Source of the DNA: Streptomyces sp. HUAS MG91
GTDB lineage: Bacteria > Actinomycetota > Actinomycetes > Streptomycetales > Streptomycetaceae
Reading direction: 5' to 3'
Assembly: GCF_040529335.1 (NCBI RefSeq)
Contig: NZ_CP159534.1
Coordinates: forward strand, 4,402,001-4,466,000
DNA: 64,000 bases
A program made the position numbers and the translations under genes. How positions within the stretch are numbered: the first letter of the stretch is position 1; each line of letters opens with the position of its first letter. Below the pieces are notes generated by a model. The model was not told where the DNA came from, did no database searches, and saw nothing but the letters and a program-made list of their open reading frames with translations. This document shows, piece by piece, positions 44,745 through 54,500 of the stretch.

Positions 44745-45893
44745 ATGTCGCCGCTGCCCGACGAGGAACAACCGCGCCCCCACCCGCCGCACGGCGAGCC
44801 CGCCGAGCCCGCCGAGCCCGCCGAGCCCGCCGGGCATCCCGCGCACGGCGCGCACGGCCGTCCGCCGACCCGGGCGGACCGCTGGGCGGGCTTCAAGAAG
44901 TCGCCGTTCCTGCCCGCGCTGGTCCTGACGTTCATCCTGGCCGCGGCGGCGGCCCTGTTCGCCGCCTCCTACACGTACTCCATGGCGAACCCGACCCCGC
45001 ACCACATCCCGACCGGCGTCACCGGCGAGCGGGACGCGGCGCGGCGCAGCGCGTTCGTCGGGGCGATGGAGAAGGCGCTCGACGCCCAGCTCGACCTGAA
45101 GCACTACGCCACCCGGGAGGCGGCCCGGAACGCCATCGACGAGCAGCGGATCTACGCGGTCCTGGACGTGCGGGACGACGGCTCCCGGGTCGATCTGGAG
45201 GTCTCCGGCGCGTCCGGGGTCTCGGTCGCCCAGGTCTTCACCGAGTCGGCGCCGCAGGTCAGCAAGGAGACCGGCATCCCGGTGACGGTGAAGGACCTGA
45301 ACCCGTTGCAGAGCGGCGACCCGCGCGGCCTGGCGATCTTCTACATCTCGCTGGCGGCCGTGATCATCGGCTTCGTCGGGGCGATCCAGCTGAGCGTGCA
45401 CGCGCGCGGCCTGAACCCGGCGGAGCGGATCCTGGCCACGGTCGCGTACGCGCTGCTCGGCGGGTTCGCGGTGGCGGCGGTCGTCGACTGGGGGCTCGGC
45501 GCGCTCGATCTGCCGTTCGTGGAGTCGTGGCTGATCCTCGCGCTGACGATGTTCACGTGCGGGATGGTCTTCACGATGTTCAACACGTTCTTCCACCGCT
45601 GGGCGATGATCCCGACCTGGGGCCTGCTGGTCCTGGTCGGCAACCCGGCGTCGGGCGGCGCGGTGGCGCCCCCGCTGCTGCCGACGGTCCTCGGCCGCAT
45701 CGGCCAGTGGCTCCCGCCGGGCGCGTCGGTGAACGCGCAGCACACGGCGGTCTACTTCCAGGGCCACCAGCACGCGTTCCCGTTCCTGGTGCTCGGCGGC
45801 TGGGCGGTGCTCTCGTCCGGCCTGTTCTGGTTCTGGCGGCACCGGCACCCGGGCGGCCGGGGCACCCAGCCGCTGCACGCGGCCGCCGTGTGA
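44745..45893 (+). CDS. DUF3533/YhgE-Pip-like membrane protein
   Basis: A 382-residue membrane protein. The first 50 residues are Pro/Glu/His-rich with AEPAEPAEP repeats. One transmembrane helix lies at about 55-77, then an extracytoplasmic domain (about 80-195), then five helices between about 200 and 375. This layout is like the membrane part of YhgE/Pip and ABC-2-type exporters (DUF3533), with the small external domain between helix 1 and 2. No ATPase is next to it. It may be an export or secretion helper. The ATG start lies 113 bases from the divergent hrpA start, sharing that promoter region. Confidence 0.75.
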   Translation: MSPLPDEEQPRPHPPHGEPAEPAEPAEPAGHPAHGAHGRPPTRADRWAGFKKSPFLPALVLTFILAAAAALFAASYTYSMANPTPHHIPTGVTGERDAARRSAFVGAMEKALDAQLDLKHYATREAARNAIDEQRIYAVLDVRDDGSRVDLEVSGASGVSVAQVFTESAPQVSKETGIPVTVKDLNPLQSGDPRGLAIFYISLAAVIIGFVGAIQLSVHARGLNPAERILATVAYALLGGFAVAAVVDWGLGALDLPFVESWLILALTMFTCGMVFTMFNTFFHRWAMIPTWGLLVLVGNPASGGAVAPPLLPTVLGRIGQWLPPGASVNAQHTAVYFQGHQHAFPFLVLGGWAVLSSGLFWFWRHRHPGGRGTQPLHAAAV

Positions 45894-45912
45894 CCACCTG
45901 ACACAGGAACGC

Positions 45913-45942
45913 CGAAGGCCCCGTCCGCAGACGGGGCCTTCG
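45913..45942. terminator. Bidirectional terminator between DUF3533 gene and tRNA cluster
   Basis: A 13-bp stem (CGAAGGCCCCGTC and its complement) with loop CGCA, between the plus-strand gene and the minus-strand tRNA-Phe. Confidence 0.8.
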
Positions 45943-45948
45943 ATGAAG

Positions 45949-46022
45949 TGGCTGGGGCCGGGATCGAACCGGCGACCTATCGCTTTTCAGGCGATCGCTC
46001 GTACCAACTGAGCTACCCAGCC
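45949..46022 (-). tRNA. tRNA-Phe(GAA)
   Basis: 74 nt on the minus strand: acceptor GGCTGGG/CCCAGCC, anticodon stem ATCGC/GCGAT with loop CTGAAAA (anticodon GAA), T-loop TTCGATC, discriminator A. It is the last gene of the Glu-Asp-Phe cluster. Confidence 0.95.
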
Positions 46023-46045
46023 ACGCAGTTCACGAGGAACTGCAG

Positions 46046-46120
46046 CGGTCCTGACGGGATTTGAACCCGCGGCCTCCACCTTGACAGGGTGGCGAGCACT
46101 CCAAACTGCTCCACAGGACC
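46046..46120 (-). tRNA. tRNA-Asp(GTC), copy 2
   Basis: 75 nt, identical to the gene at 40435-40509, with anticodon GTC. It is the middle member of the Glu-Asp-Phe cluster on the minus strand. Confidence 0.95.
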
Positions 46121-46157
46121 AAGCTGTGCGTGCAACAGTGTCGCACACGGTTTTGCG

Positions 46158-46230
46158 TGCCCCCAACGGGATTCGAACCCGTGCTACCGCCTTGAAAGGG
46201 CGGCGTCCTAGGCCGCTAGACGATGAGGGC
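46158..46230 (-). tRNA. tRNA-Glu(TTC)
   Basis: 73 nt on the minus strand: acceptor GCCCTCA with TGGGGGC (one G-U pair), anticodon stem CCGCC/GGCGG with loop CTTTCAA (anticodon TTC), T-loop TTCGAAT, discriminator A. It is the first gene of the Glu-Asp-Phe cluster. Confidence 0.95.
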
Positions 46231-46274
46231 TATCGGCCCGCCTGCGCGCTTCGCAGCGCGTCGGGGACGTGAGA

Positions 46275-46304
46275 AGCATATGGGATGCGGGGAGCTATCG
46301 CCAA
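46275..46304 (-). promoter_or_regulatory. Likely promoter of the tRNA Glu-Asp-Phe cluster
   Basis: On the minus strand TTGGCG (46304-46299) and TATGCT (46280-46275) are 18 bases apart, a fair match to the housekeeping sigma consensus, about 45 bases upstream of tRNA-Glu. A GCGCTGCGAAGCGC dyad follows in the leader. Confidence 0.45.
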
Positions 46305-46310
46305 AACGGT

Positions 46311-47894
46311 TTACGGGGACCCGCTCGGGGCGCTCGGCGAGGGGGTGGCGCCGGGCTGGTTCTCCTTGGGGAGATGGCGGCTGACCTCGGCCTTCGTCAG
46401 GCCCAGACCGCCCAGCCGGATCTCGTCCCAGGCCTGGAGGCGCTTGCCGCCCCGGTCCAGATAGAGCACCGACGCCTCGACCGGATCGGGGTGGCCGTTG
46501 TCGTTCTCGACGGCGCGCAGTCCGCTGCCGCCGGTCGAGCCCTCGATCCGCAGCCGGGTGCCCAGCGGGAGCACCTGCATCTCCTCGTGGTGGACGTGCC
46601 CGGCCAGGACCAGCGGGACGGTGCCGTCGACCTCCTTCGCGGCGGCCGGCTCGTGCGCGAGGGCGATGTCGACCGGGGTGCCCGCCGCCTTCTGGTCGCG
46701 GATGGCCGAGGCGAGCCGCAGGCCCGCCATCCGTTCGGCCGGGTCGCCCGGGGCCACGGTCGAGCGGTCCGGGGTGTACTGCGGGTCGCCGGTGCCGGCG
46801 AAGCGCAGGCCGGCCACGCTGACCGCCCTGCCGTCGTCGAGGACGTGGACGTTCTTGAAGCGCTTCCGGTCGGAGAGGTACGCCTGCGTGTCCTTCTTTG
46901 AGTCGTGGTTGCCGCGGATCCAGACGTAGGGCGCGCCCAGGTCCTTGATCGGGTCGAGGAAGGCGTTCTCCGCGGCCGAGCCGTGGTCCATCGTGTCGCC
47001 GGTGTCGACGATCACCGAGATCCGGTACTGCCGCACGAGCGAGGCGATGATCTTCCAGGACGCCGGGTTGAGGTGGATGTCCGAGACGTGCAGGACCCGG
47101 ATGGTCGAGGGGTCCGGCTGGTACGTGGGCAGTGTGGACGTCACGTCGTAGAGCTGGGTGACATTGGTGACGAGCCGCGCCAACTCCTTCTGGTAGACGT
47201 CGAATTCGGTGACGATCGAGCGGGCGTTGCCGACGACGGAGGGCGCCGAGGAGAGCAGCCCGGAGAACTTCGGCTCCAGGACCGACTTGGGGTTCCAGGT
47301 CGCGTACGCGGTCGCGCCCGATGCCGCGAGCAGGGCGAGGGCCAGCCCGCCGGCGGCCAGGGCGCGGCGCGGGCGGCGGTAGACCGCGAGGCCCAGCGCC
47401 GTCGCGCCGGCGACCACGGCCACGCAGGAGCGGATCGCCAGGTCGGCGGTGCCGTGCTCGACGTCGCGGGCCACTTCGTCCTGGAGTCCGGAGAAGCGCT
47501 CGGGGTGGTCGACCAGTTGCTGCGCGCGGGCCGGGTCGAGCTGGTCCACGTCCACGTCGAGGCGGATGGGGGCGGTGTGCGAGTCGAGCTCCAGGGCGCC
47601 CAGCGGCGACACGTTGATCTTGGTGCCGCCGGTGAGGGAGGGGCGCAGGGTCATCTTCGTGTCCATGGGGCCCACGGGGGCCCGCACGCTCCCGACGATC
47701 AGCAGGCCGAGCCAGGCGCCCAGCAGGACCACGGCGACGAGGCCGAGGGCGCGCGCGTACGGGTGGGGCTGGTGGACCAGTTCCTGGGCGAGGCGCGGGT
47801 GCCGGGTGCGGCGCGGTGACCCGGTGCCGCGTGCGCCCCGGACCTGTCGCGGGGACCGGATCCGGCGGAGGGCTGCTGCGGGCGAGCGGGCCAT
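46311..47894 (-). CDS. Membrane metallophosphoesterase
   Basis: A 527-residue protein. Hydrophobic helices lie near residues 45-65 and in a pair around 155-205. The C-terminal part (about 280-500) is a calcineurin-type phosphoesterase: HVSDIHLN (D, H), DTGDTMDHG (D), IRGNHDS (NH) and AGHVHHEE (GHxH) supply the two-metal site. The catalytic domain is probably extracytoplasmic. The ATG at 47894 is preceded by a close GGGAG; an upstream frame to 48041 overlaps the divergent gene and is rejected. The C-terminus is Pro/Ser-rich. The substrate could be a nucleotide, lipid or envelope phosphate; sequence does not decide. Confidence 0.85.
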   Translation of the reverse strand: MARSPAAALRRIRSPRQVRGARGTGSPRRTRHPRLAQELVHQPHPYARALGLVAVVLLGAWLGLLIVGSVRAPVGPMDTKMTLRPSLTGGTKINVSPLGALELDSHTAPIRLDVDVDQLDPARAQQLVDHPERFSGLQDEVARDVEHGTADLAIRSCVAVVAGATALGLAVYRRPRRALAAGGLALALLAASGATAYATWNPKSVLEPKFSGLLSSAPSVVGNARSIVTEFDVYQKELARLVTNVTQLYDVTSTLPTYQPDPSTIRVLHVSDIHLNPASWKIIASLVRQYRISVIVDTGDTMDHGSAAENAFLDPIKDLGAPYVWIRGNHDSKKDTQAYLSDRKRFKNVHVLDDGRAVSVAGLRFAGTGDPQYTPDRSTVAPGDPAERMAGLRLASAIRDQKAAGTPVDIALAHEPAAAKEVDGTVPLVLAGHVHHEEMQVLPLGTRLRIEGSTGGSGLRAVENDNGHPDPVEASVLYLDRGGKRLQAWDEIRLGGLGLTKAEVSRHLPKENQPGATPSPSAPSGSP

Positions 47895-47952
47895 TGCTCC
47901 CGTATGCCCAAGTGGACGGGTCGATATGCGGGTTGTACCGGACAATGGACGG

Positions 47953-48303
47953 GTGCTGGAGATGACGCGCGAGGAGTTCGAGGAACTGGTGGCCGAGGCG
48001 CTCGACCGGATTCCGCCCGAGTTGACGCGGCTGATGGACAACGTCGCGGTGTTCGTGGAGGACGAGCCGCCCGCGGACGATCCCGAACTGCTCGGGCTCT
48101 ACGAGGGCACGCCCCTGACCGACCGGGGCGAGTGGTACGCCGGAGTGCTCCCGGACCGGATCACGGTCTACCGGGGGCCGACGCTGCGCATGTGCGCGTC
48201 GCGGGAGGACGTGGTCGCGGAGACGGAGATCACCGTGGTGCACGAGATCGCGCACCACTTCGGGATCGACGATGCGCGGTTGCACGCCCTGGGATACGGC
48301 TGA
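47953..48303 (+). CDS. Small zincin-like metallopeptidase-family protein
   Basis: A 116-residue soluble protein with HEIAHHFGIDD near residue 98, an HExxH-type zinc motif followed by H/D positions as in the short metallopeptidase family common in actinobacteria and clostridia. Acidic helices precede it (TREEFEELVAEALDRIPP) and a conserved ITVYRGP strand leads into the motif. The GTG at 47953 is chosen; ATGs at 47925 and 47962 are alternatives. It is divergent from the phosphoesterase with only 58 bases between starts, so they share a regulatory region. The substrate is unknown. Confidence 0.8.
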   Translation: MLEMTREEFEELVAEALDRIPPELTRLMDNVAVFVEDEPPADDPELLGLYEGTPLTDRGEWYAGVLPDRITVYRGPTLRMCASREDVVAETEITVVHEIAHHFGIDDARLHALGYG

Positions 48304-48442
48304 CGGTCGTTCTTTGTGCGGGGTTTGTGCGGTGCCGGTGACGGCCGTGTCCCGTCCGTGTGCCGGTGCGTGTCCTCCCGAGGGGCCCGCCAGTTGGGGA
48401 CGGTGACCTCGTCTCCCGCCGGATTCCCGGAGGTGCCCGCCC

Positions 48443-48988
48443 GTGCGCCAGCTGTCCGTCACCCGTGAGTCCCGCGACCCTCGTGACCCCCGTGCCCTTC
48501 TCCGGTCGGTCGGCCGGCTCGCCGTGACCACGGTGGCCGTCGCCGCGGCCGCCGGGTGCATGAGCGTCGCCGACGACGGCCGTCCCGCGGCGCCGTCGCC
48601 GTCCGCCTCGCCGCGGAGCGCGGGCACCGCGCCGGACGGCGGGACCGTGGTCTCCGACGGCGCGGAGGGGGTGGGGACGCAGGCGGGCGACTCCGCACCG
48701 CGGGCGGGCGAGACGTCCGGCGCCCCGACCCCGACGCCCTCGGCGACCGGGCCGGGGCCGAGGACCGCGCCGCCGAGCCGGGGGACCGCGACGTCCGCGC
48801 GCGCCTCCGCGTCGGCCAGGCCCTCGTCGCCGCGCGACACGCCGTCCTCGCCGGAGCCCACCTCGGAGCCGCCGACGCCGTCGCCGACCCCGTCGCCCAC
48901 GACCGCCGAGCCGTCGTCGTCCGCCCACGAGCAGTCCGGTCCGGCGGCGGACGGGGTGCCCGCGCCGCAGGCGGGGGACCCCGTGTAG
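48443..48988 (+). CDS. Pro/Ser-rich lipoprotein
   Basis: A 181-residue protein starting at a GTG with CGGAGG 9 bases upstream. A basic N-terminus and hydrophobic run end in the lipobox AAAGC, with the acylated Cys near residue 39. The rest is low-complexity Pro, Ser, Thr, Ala and Gly with no folded domain, probably a wall-spanning spacer. No function can be assigned. The composition could mislead gene prediction, but signal, start and lipobox together support a real gene. Confidence 0.65.
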   Translation: MRQLSVTRESRDPRDPRALLRSVGRLAVTTVAVAAAAGCMSVADDGRPAAPSPSASPRSAGTAPDGGTVVSDGAEGVGTQAGDSAPRAGETSGAPTPTPSATGPGPRTAPPSRGTATSARASASARPSSPRDTPSSPEPTSEPPTPSPTPSPTTAEPSSSAHEQSGPAADGVPAPQAGDPV

Positions 48989-49226
48989 GGGCGCGCCCCG
49001 GGTCCTGTGACCCGAGTCTCAGGGAGGCGGTTTGCCTTGGGGGGTGAGGGGTGCGTATGGTGGTAGATCGTTTGATCCCATTTGCCCGGCGCCGTCAAGA
49101 GAGCGCCGCGTGGCGCGTACTCTCCCTTGCCGTGGCTGGACCGCATTGAGGCGGTCGACTTGCGAAAGCGCAATTACACGGAGTTGACGGGCGCGTGCCG
49201 AGACTCCGGAAGGTTTCGCATTTCGC

Positions 49227-51389
49227 ATGTCCATTTCCACTGAAAACACCGTGCCCGAGCAGGCCGCAGAGGCTGCCGAGACCGTCGAGAACATCGAGGC
49301 CACCGACGCTGTCGAGGCCACCGAGACCGTCGAGGCCGTCGAGGCCGTCGAGAACGACGAGCCCACCGTCACCTTCGCGGACCTCGGTCTGCCCGAGGGC
49401 GTCGTGCGCAAGCTCGCGCAGAACGGTGTGACCACCCCCTTCCCGATCCAGGCCGCGACCATCCCGGACGCCCTGGCCGGCAAGGACATCCTCGGCCGTG
49501 GCCGCACTGGCTCCGGCAAGACCCTCTCCTTCGGCCTGCCGACGCTGTCGCGTCTGGCCGGCGGCCGCAGCGAGAAGCACAAGCCGCGCGCCGTCATCCT
49601 CACCCCGACCCGTGAGCTCGCGATGCAGGTCGCGGACGCGCTGCAGCCCTACGGCGACCAGGTCGGCCTGAAGATGAAGGTCGTCTGCGGCGGCACCTCG
49701 ATGGGCAACCAGATCTACGCCCTGGAGCGCGGCGTCGACATCCTCGTCGCCACCCCGGGCCGACTGCGCGACCTCATCAACCGCGGCGCCTGCGACCTCT
49801 CCGAGGTCGAGGTCGCGGTCCTCGACGAGGCCGACCAGATGTCCGACCTGGGCTTCCTGCCCGAGGTCACCGAGCTGCTCGACCAGGTTCCGGCCGGCGG
49901 CCAGCGGATGCTCTTCTCCGCCACCATGGAGAACGAGATCAAGACGCTCGTCACCCGCTACCTGAACGACCCGGTCAGCCACGAGGTCGACGCCGCCCAG
50001 GGTGCCGTCACGACCATGTCGCACCACATCCTGATCGTGAAGCCGAAGGACAAGGCGCCGGTCACCGCGGCCATCGCCGCCCGCAAGGGCCGCACGATCA
50101 TCTTCGTCCGCACCCAGCTGGGCGCCGACCGCATCGCCGAGCAGCTGCGCGACGCCGGGGTGAAGGCCGACGCGCTGCACGGCGGCATGACGCAGGGCGC
50201 GCGCACCCGCACCCTCGCCGACTTCAAGGACGGTTACGTCAACGCGCTGGTCGCCACCGACGTCGCCGCCCGCGGCATCCACGTCGACGGCATCGACCTG
50301 GTCCTGAACGTGGACCCGGCCGGCGACCACAAGGACTACCTGCACCGCGCGGGCCGCACCGCCCGTGCCGGCCGCACCGGCACGGTCGTCTCCCTGTCGC
50401 TGCCGCACCAGCGCCGCCAGATCTTCCGCCTCATGGAGGACGCGGGCGTCGACGCCGGGCGCCACATCATCCAGGGCGGCGCCGCCTTCGACCCGGAGGT
50501 CGCCGAGATCACCGGCGCCCGTTCGATGACCGAGGTCCAGGCCGAGTCCGCGGGCAACGCCGCGCAGCAGGCCGAGCGCGAGGTCTCCTCCCTGACCAAG
50601 CAGCTGGAGCGCGCCACCCGGCGCGCCGCCGAGCTGCGCGAGGAGGCCGACCGCCTCACCGCCCGCGCCGCCCGTGACCGCGGCGAGGACGAGGAGGGCG
50701 TGGCCGCCGCCGTGGCCGCCGCGACCGAGGCCGCCGCCGAGGCCGTCGCCGCCGCCGAGGTGCCGCGCCAGGAGGAGCGCCCCACCGAGCGTTCCTCGTA
50801 CGAGCCGCGCCAGCGCCGTGACGAGCGGGGCAACTACGAGCGCCGTGACCGTCGTGACAACGACCGTGGCGACCGTGGTGGCTTCCGCCGGGACAACGAC
50901 CGCCGTGACGACCGTGGTGGCCGTTCCTTCGAGCGTCGCGACAACGACCGTGGCGGTTTCCGCCGCGACGACCGTCGTGACAACGACCGTGGCGACCGTG
51001 GTGGCTTCCGCCGGGACAACGACCGTCGTGATGACCGTGGTGGCCGTTCCTTCGAGCGTCGCGACAACGACCGTGGCGGTTTCCGCCGCGACGACCGTCG
51101 TGACAACGACCGTGGCGACCGTGGTGGCTTCCGCCGGGACAACGACCGCCGTGACGACCGTGGTGGCCGTCCCTTCGAGCGCCGTGACGACCGTGGCGGC
51201 TTCCGCCGCGACGACCGTCCCTCCGGCGGTCACCGGGGCAGCGACCGTCCGTTCAACCGCGACCGCCGCGACGACCGCCCGTCCAGCGGCCACCGTCCCT
51301 ACGGCCGCCGCGACGACCGGGCCGGCTCCGGCTCGGGCTCCTCGTTCGGCCGCCGCGACGACAAGCCGCGCTGGAAGCGCAACGGCTGA
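49227..51389 (+). CDS. DEAD-box RNA helicase with RGG/RDN repeat tail
   Basis: A 720-residue helicase. An acidic N-terminus with VEA repeats (about 10-45) precedes the core. Q motif with FPIQ near residue 72, motif I GRTGSGKT near residue 92, TPTRELA near residue 127, motif II DEAD in VLDEADQM near residue 196, SAT in FSATME near residue 231, and HRAGRTARAG (motif VI) near residue 372. Residues about 535-700 are an Arg/Asp/Gly tail with DRGG and RRDNDR units, built from a 123-bp DNA repeat, which suits RNA binding and phase separation. The ATG has AGG-type signal. It resembles the cold-shock helicases that work in ribosome assembly and mRNA decay. Confidence 0.92.
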   Translation: MSISTENTVPEQAAEAAETVENIEATDAVEATETVEAVEAVENDEPTVTFADLGLPEGVVRKLAQNGVTTPFPIQAATIPDALAGKDILGRGRTGSGKTLSFGLPTLSRLAGGRSEKHKPRAVILTPTRELAMQVADALQPYGDQVGLKMKVVCGGTSMGNQIYALERGVDILVATPGRLRDLINRGACDLSEVEVAVLDEADQMSDLGFLPEVTELLDQVPAGGQRMLFSATMENEIKTLVTRYLNDPVSHEVDAAQGAVTTMSHHILIVKPKDKAPVTAAIAARKGRTIIFVRTQLGADRIAEQLRDAGVKADALHGGMTQGARTRTLADFKDGYVNALVATDVAARGIHVDGIDLVLNVDPAGDHKDYLHRAGRTARAGRTGTVVSLSLPHQRRQIFRLMEDAGVDAGRHIIQGGAAFDPEVAEITGARSMTEVQAESAGNAAQQAEREVSSLTKQLERATRRAAELREEADRLTARAARDRGEDEEGVAAAVAAATEAAAEAVAAAEVPRQEERPTERSSYEPRQRRDERGNYERRDRRDNDRGDRGGFRRDNDRRDDRGGRSFERRDNDRGGFRRDDRRDNDRGDRGGFRRDNDRRDDRGGRSFERRDNDRGGFRRDDRRDNDRGDRGGFRRDNDRRDDRGGRPFERRDDRGGFRRDDRPSGGHRGSDRPFNRDRRDDRPSSGHRPYGRRDDRAGSGSGSSFGRRDDKPRWKRNG
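50850..51200 (+). repeat. 123-bp tandem repeat in the helicase tail
   Basis: The unit beginning CGTCGTGACAACGACCG starts at 50850, 50973 and 51096, exactly 123 bases (41 codons) apart, giving two full copies and a partial third. Near-identity at DNA level shows recent duplication; units encode RRDNDRGDRGGF and related segments. Confidence 0.85.
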
Positions 51390-51423
51390 TCGGTGACCGG
51401 CACCGACCGGCCCTGATCCACCG

Positions 51424-51455
51424 AAGCGGGCCCACTCCTCGGAGTGGGCCCGCTT
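51424..51455 (+). terminator. Terminator of the DEAD-box helicase gene
   Basis: A perfect 15-bp stem (AAGCGGGCCCACTCC and complement) with a minimal loop, 35 bases after the stop. Confidence 0.8.
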
Positions 51456-51589
51456 TGTCGTGCTCACGCTGCTAAGCTCCGGGGGCCCGTGCATCGGGCA
51501 ATCACTTCTGTTCCGAGGGGCCCCACACCCTCCGAAGTTCTGGAGACGCGCCGTGCCGTGGTGCCGCGCGCTCGTTTCGGGGAGGGCCC

Positions 51590-54500
51590 TTGAAGGGCGT
51601 AGAGAAGAGACCGGCACGTACGCGCGCGCTCGCGGGCGGTGCCGTGGTCGCCATGGCCGGTGCGCTGCTGCTGCCCGCCGGAACTCCGGCAGGTGCCGCC
51701 GACGGGCCCGCCGAGTCGGTGATCGCCGCGCAGCCCCGCTTCCTGCCGCGGTCCGAGCAGCTGTACACCGCGGGCGAGTCCGGGTACCTCCACATGCAGG
51801 AAGGCACCAGCGGCGTCCAGTGGAGCGACGGCGCCTCCGACGCCGCGCGGGCGGTGGCCAACGGTACGCTCAACACCGGGCTGGGCGCGATCCGGGCCGC
51901 CTCCCCCTCCCGCGCGGTGACCGTCACCGACCTCGGCAGCGGGGACAAGACCTCGTTCACCGTGCCGACCGGGCAGAGCTGGTACAACACGTACAACGAA
52001 TCCGTCCTGATGACCTTGGTCAACGACACCGTCAAGGGCGCCACGACCGAGGTGCACCTGATCGCGGCGGACGGCACCGACAAGGCCACGACCCAGCTGC
52101 CCGCAGGGCTGGTCATCACCGGTCTGGCCGCTCAGGACCGGCACGGCGCGGTGCTGAAGTTCCGCGGCGCCGACGGCACCCACCTCTACGCCGTCGACTA
52201 CTCCACCGGCGCCGTCACCGAGGTCTTCGCCTCGCTCTCCCGGAGCGAACTGCCCACCGCCTTCGCCCTGTCGAAGGACACGGTGCTCGGCTACAAGCCC
52301 GCCGCGCTCACCGCGTTCACCACCGAGCGCGGCCGTGCCGACGCCCCGGTCGTTCGCACCACGGTGCCGGGTCCGACGGGCTCCACCTCCACGCCGGACG
52401 CGTCGATGGCGCTCGCCGGCCACCGCATCCTGGTCTCCCACCGCGAGGCCCAGCCGACCTACTCGCAGGGCCAGAAGCTGTACGGCGTCACGATCGGCGG
52501 CGGCGCCACCGAACTCCTCGCGCACACCGGGGAACGGTTCGCCACGGCCCCCGACGGCAGCGTCCTCGCCGTCGGCGGCAGCGGTGCCGGGGACTGGGCG
52601 GTGCGCCGGTACACCCCGGACGGCGGCTCCTCCGTGGTCCGCGAGGTGCCACCGGTGACGGCCGAGATCGATGGTCTGTCCGTCGCCGCGGGCCGGCTGT
52701 CCGTGGCGTCCCTGAACGAGGGGGACTCGGAGCTCGGCCTGTACACGTATGACCTGGACGCCTCCGGCAGGCCGGGCGAGCGCGCGCTGAGCCACATCAT
52801 CGGCAGCTATTACGCGAACTGCGCGACGGGCTCGAAGTGCGTGGCACTGTACGGCACGGGCAACGGCCAGACCGGCTACTCCACGGGCGGCTCGGTCCAC
52901 CTCCCGATCGACGGGGGCACCTTCGACCTGGTCAGTCTGCCCGGGGTCACGGACGCCCGGATCGCCGACATCTCCGGCCGGTACGTCCTGATGGAGTCGG
53001 CCGCCACCAAGAAGCAGTACATCGCCGACAGCGAGGAGAACTCCGCCGACGAGATCATCCACACCCGCACGGCCTCCGCCGCCGCCCTGTGGGGCACCAA
53101 GCAGTGGAAGCCCGGAACCACGACCGGCAGTGTCAACGCGTACGACCTGAAGACGAAGAAGACGTCCGCCGACGTGAAGCTCGGCTCCGGCTGTGTGCCC
53201 AAGGAGCTCCAGGCCGTGGGGCGTTGGCTCTACTGGAACTGCGGCCCCACCGGCAAGGCCGGCGTGTGGGACCTGACGGTGGGCAAGAACATCACCGTCC
53301 CCTCGGGCGGCGAGTCGCTGCTGGGCGACGGCTTCCTCGTCCGCCATGACCGCGGCGGCGTGGGCAAGCTGCTCCTCACCGACTTCCACGGCGGCGCGGG
53401 CACCTCCGTCACCACCCGCGACGTCGCCGACCTGCCCGCCGGGGACCTGCCGACGCAGCGGCACATCACCTGGGACGTCGACCGGTACACCGGCACCGTC
53501 GTCTGGGCCGACGGCGACCAACGCATCCACATCCGGCCCACCGGAGTGCCGCGCACCCCGGTCGCGTCGGTCGAGTCGACCACCGACGACTTCATCAACC
53601 TGGGCTGGACGGGCGAGGCCGAGCAGAACATCTGGCACGGGGCGTTCCAGCTCAGCCGCCCCGCCGCCCGCTGGAAGCTGACGTTCAAGGACGTGCACGG
53701 GCGCACCGCCCGCACCGTCACCACGGGGAAGGCCCAAGGCGCGCACCTGGCCCTGACCTGGGACGGCAAGCGCGACGACGGCTCGGTCGTGGACGGCGGC
53801 CGCTACACCTTCTCCCTCGCCGCGGACGCCGGTGACGGGTACCGCACGGTGCGGTCGGGCACCACGGAGGTCGCGGGCGCGAAGACCACGTACCGCGACT
53901 ACGACGGCAACGGTTTCGGCGAGCTGTACTCCTTCAGCTCGAAGGGCACCCTGCACGCCGACGAGTTCCACGGCAGCGCGGGCATGTGGTCGTCCTCCAG
54001 CTCCGGCTGGCCGACCGGCAACCGCTTCTTCCCCTTCGGCGACCTGAGCGGCGACCGTTGCAACGACGTCCTGGTGCGCACCTCGTCCGGCACGCTCCAC
54101 CGCTACGACGGCAGCTGCTCCGGCGCGGTCAGCACGAAGAGCCCGCACGTCTCGCTCGGCACGGGCTGGACCGCGTACGACTACCTGACGTGGGCCGGTG
54201 ACCTGAACCGCGACGGCCGTCCCGACCTGCTCGCCCGCAAGAAGTCCACCGGTGACATGTACGTCTTCGCCGGCACCTCAGCCGGGAAGCTGGGCTCCGG
54301 CAAGAAGATCCGCTCGGCCTGGAAGACGTACAACCAGATCCTGGGCGCGGGCGACCTGAACGGCGACGGCGTCGGCGATGTCCTCACACGCGGCACGAAC
54401 GGCACGCTGTACCGCTACGAGGGAGCGGGGGACGGCACCCTCAAGGACCGCAAGACGGTCTTCACCAAGTGGGGCTCTTCGTACCGCAAGGTCATCGGCA

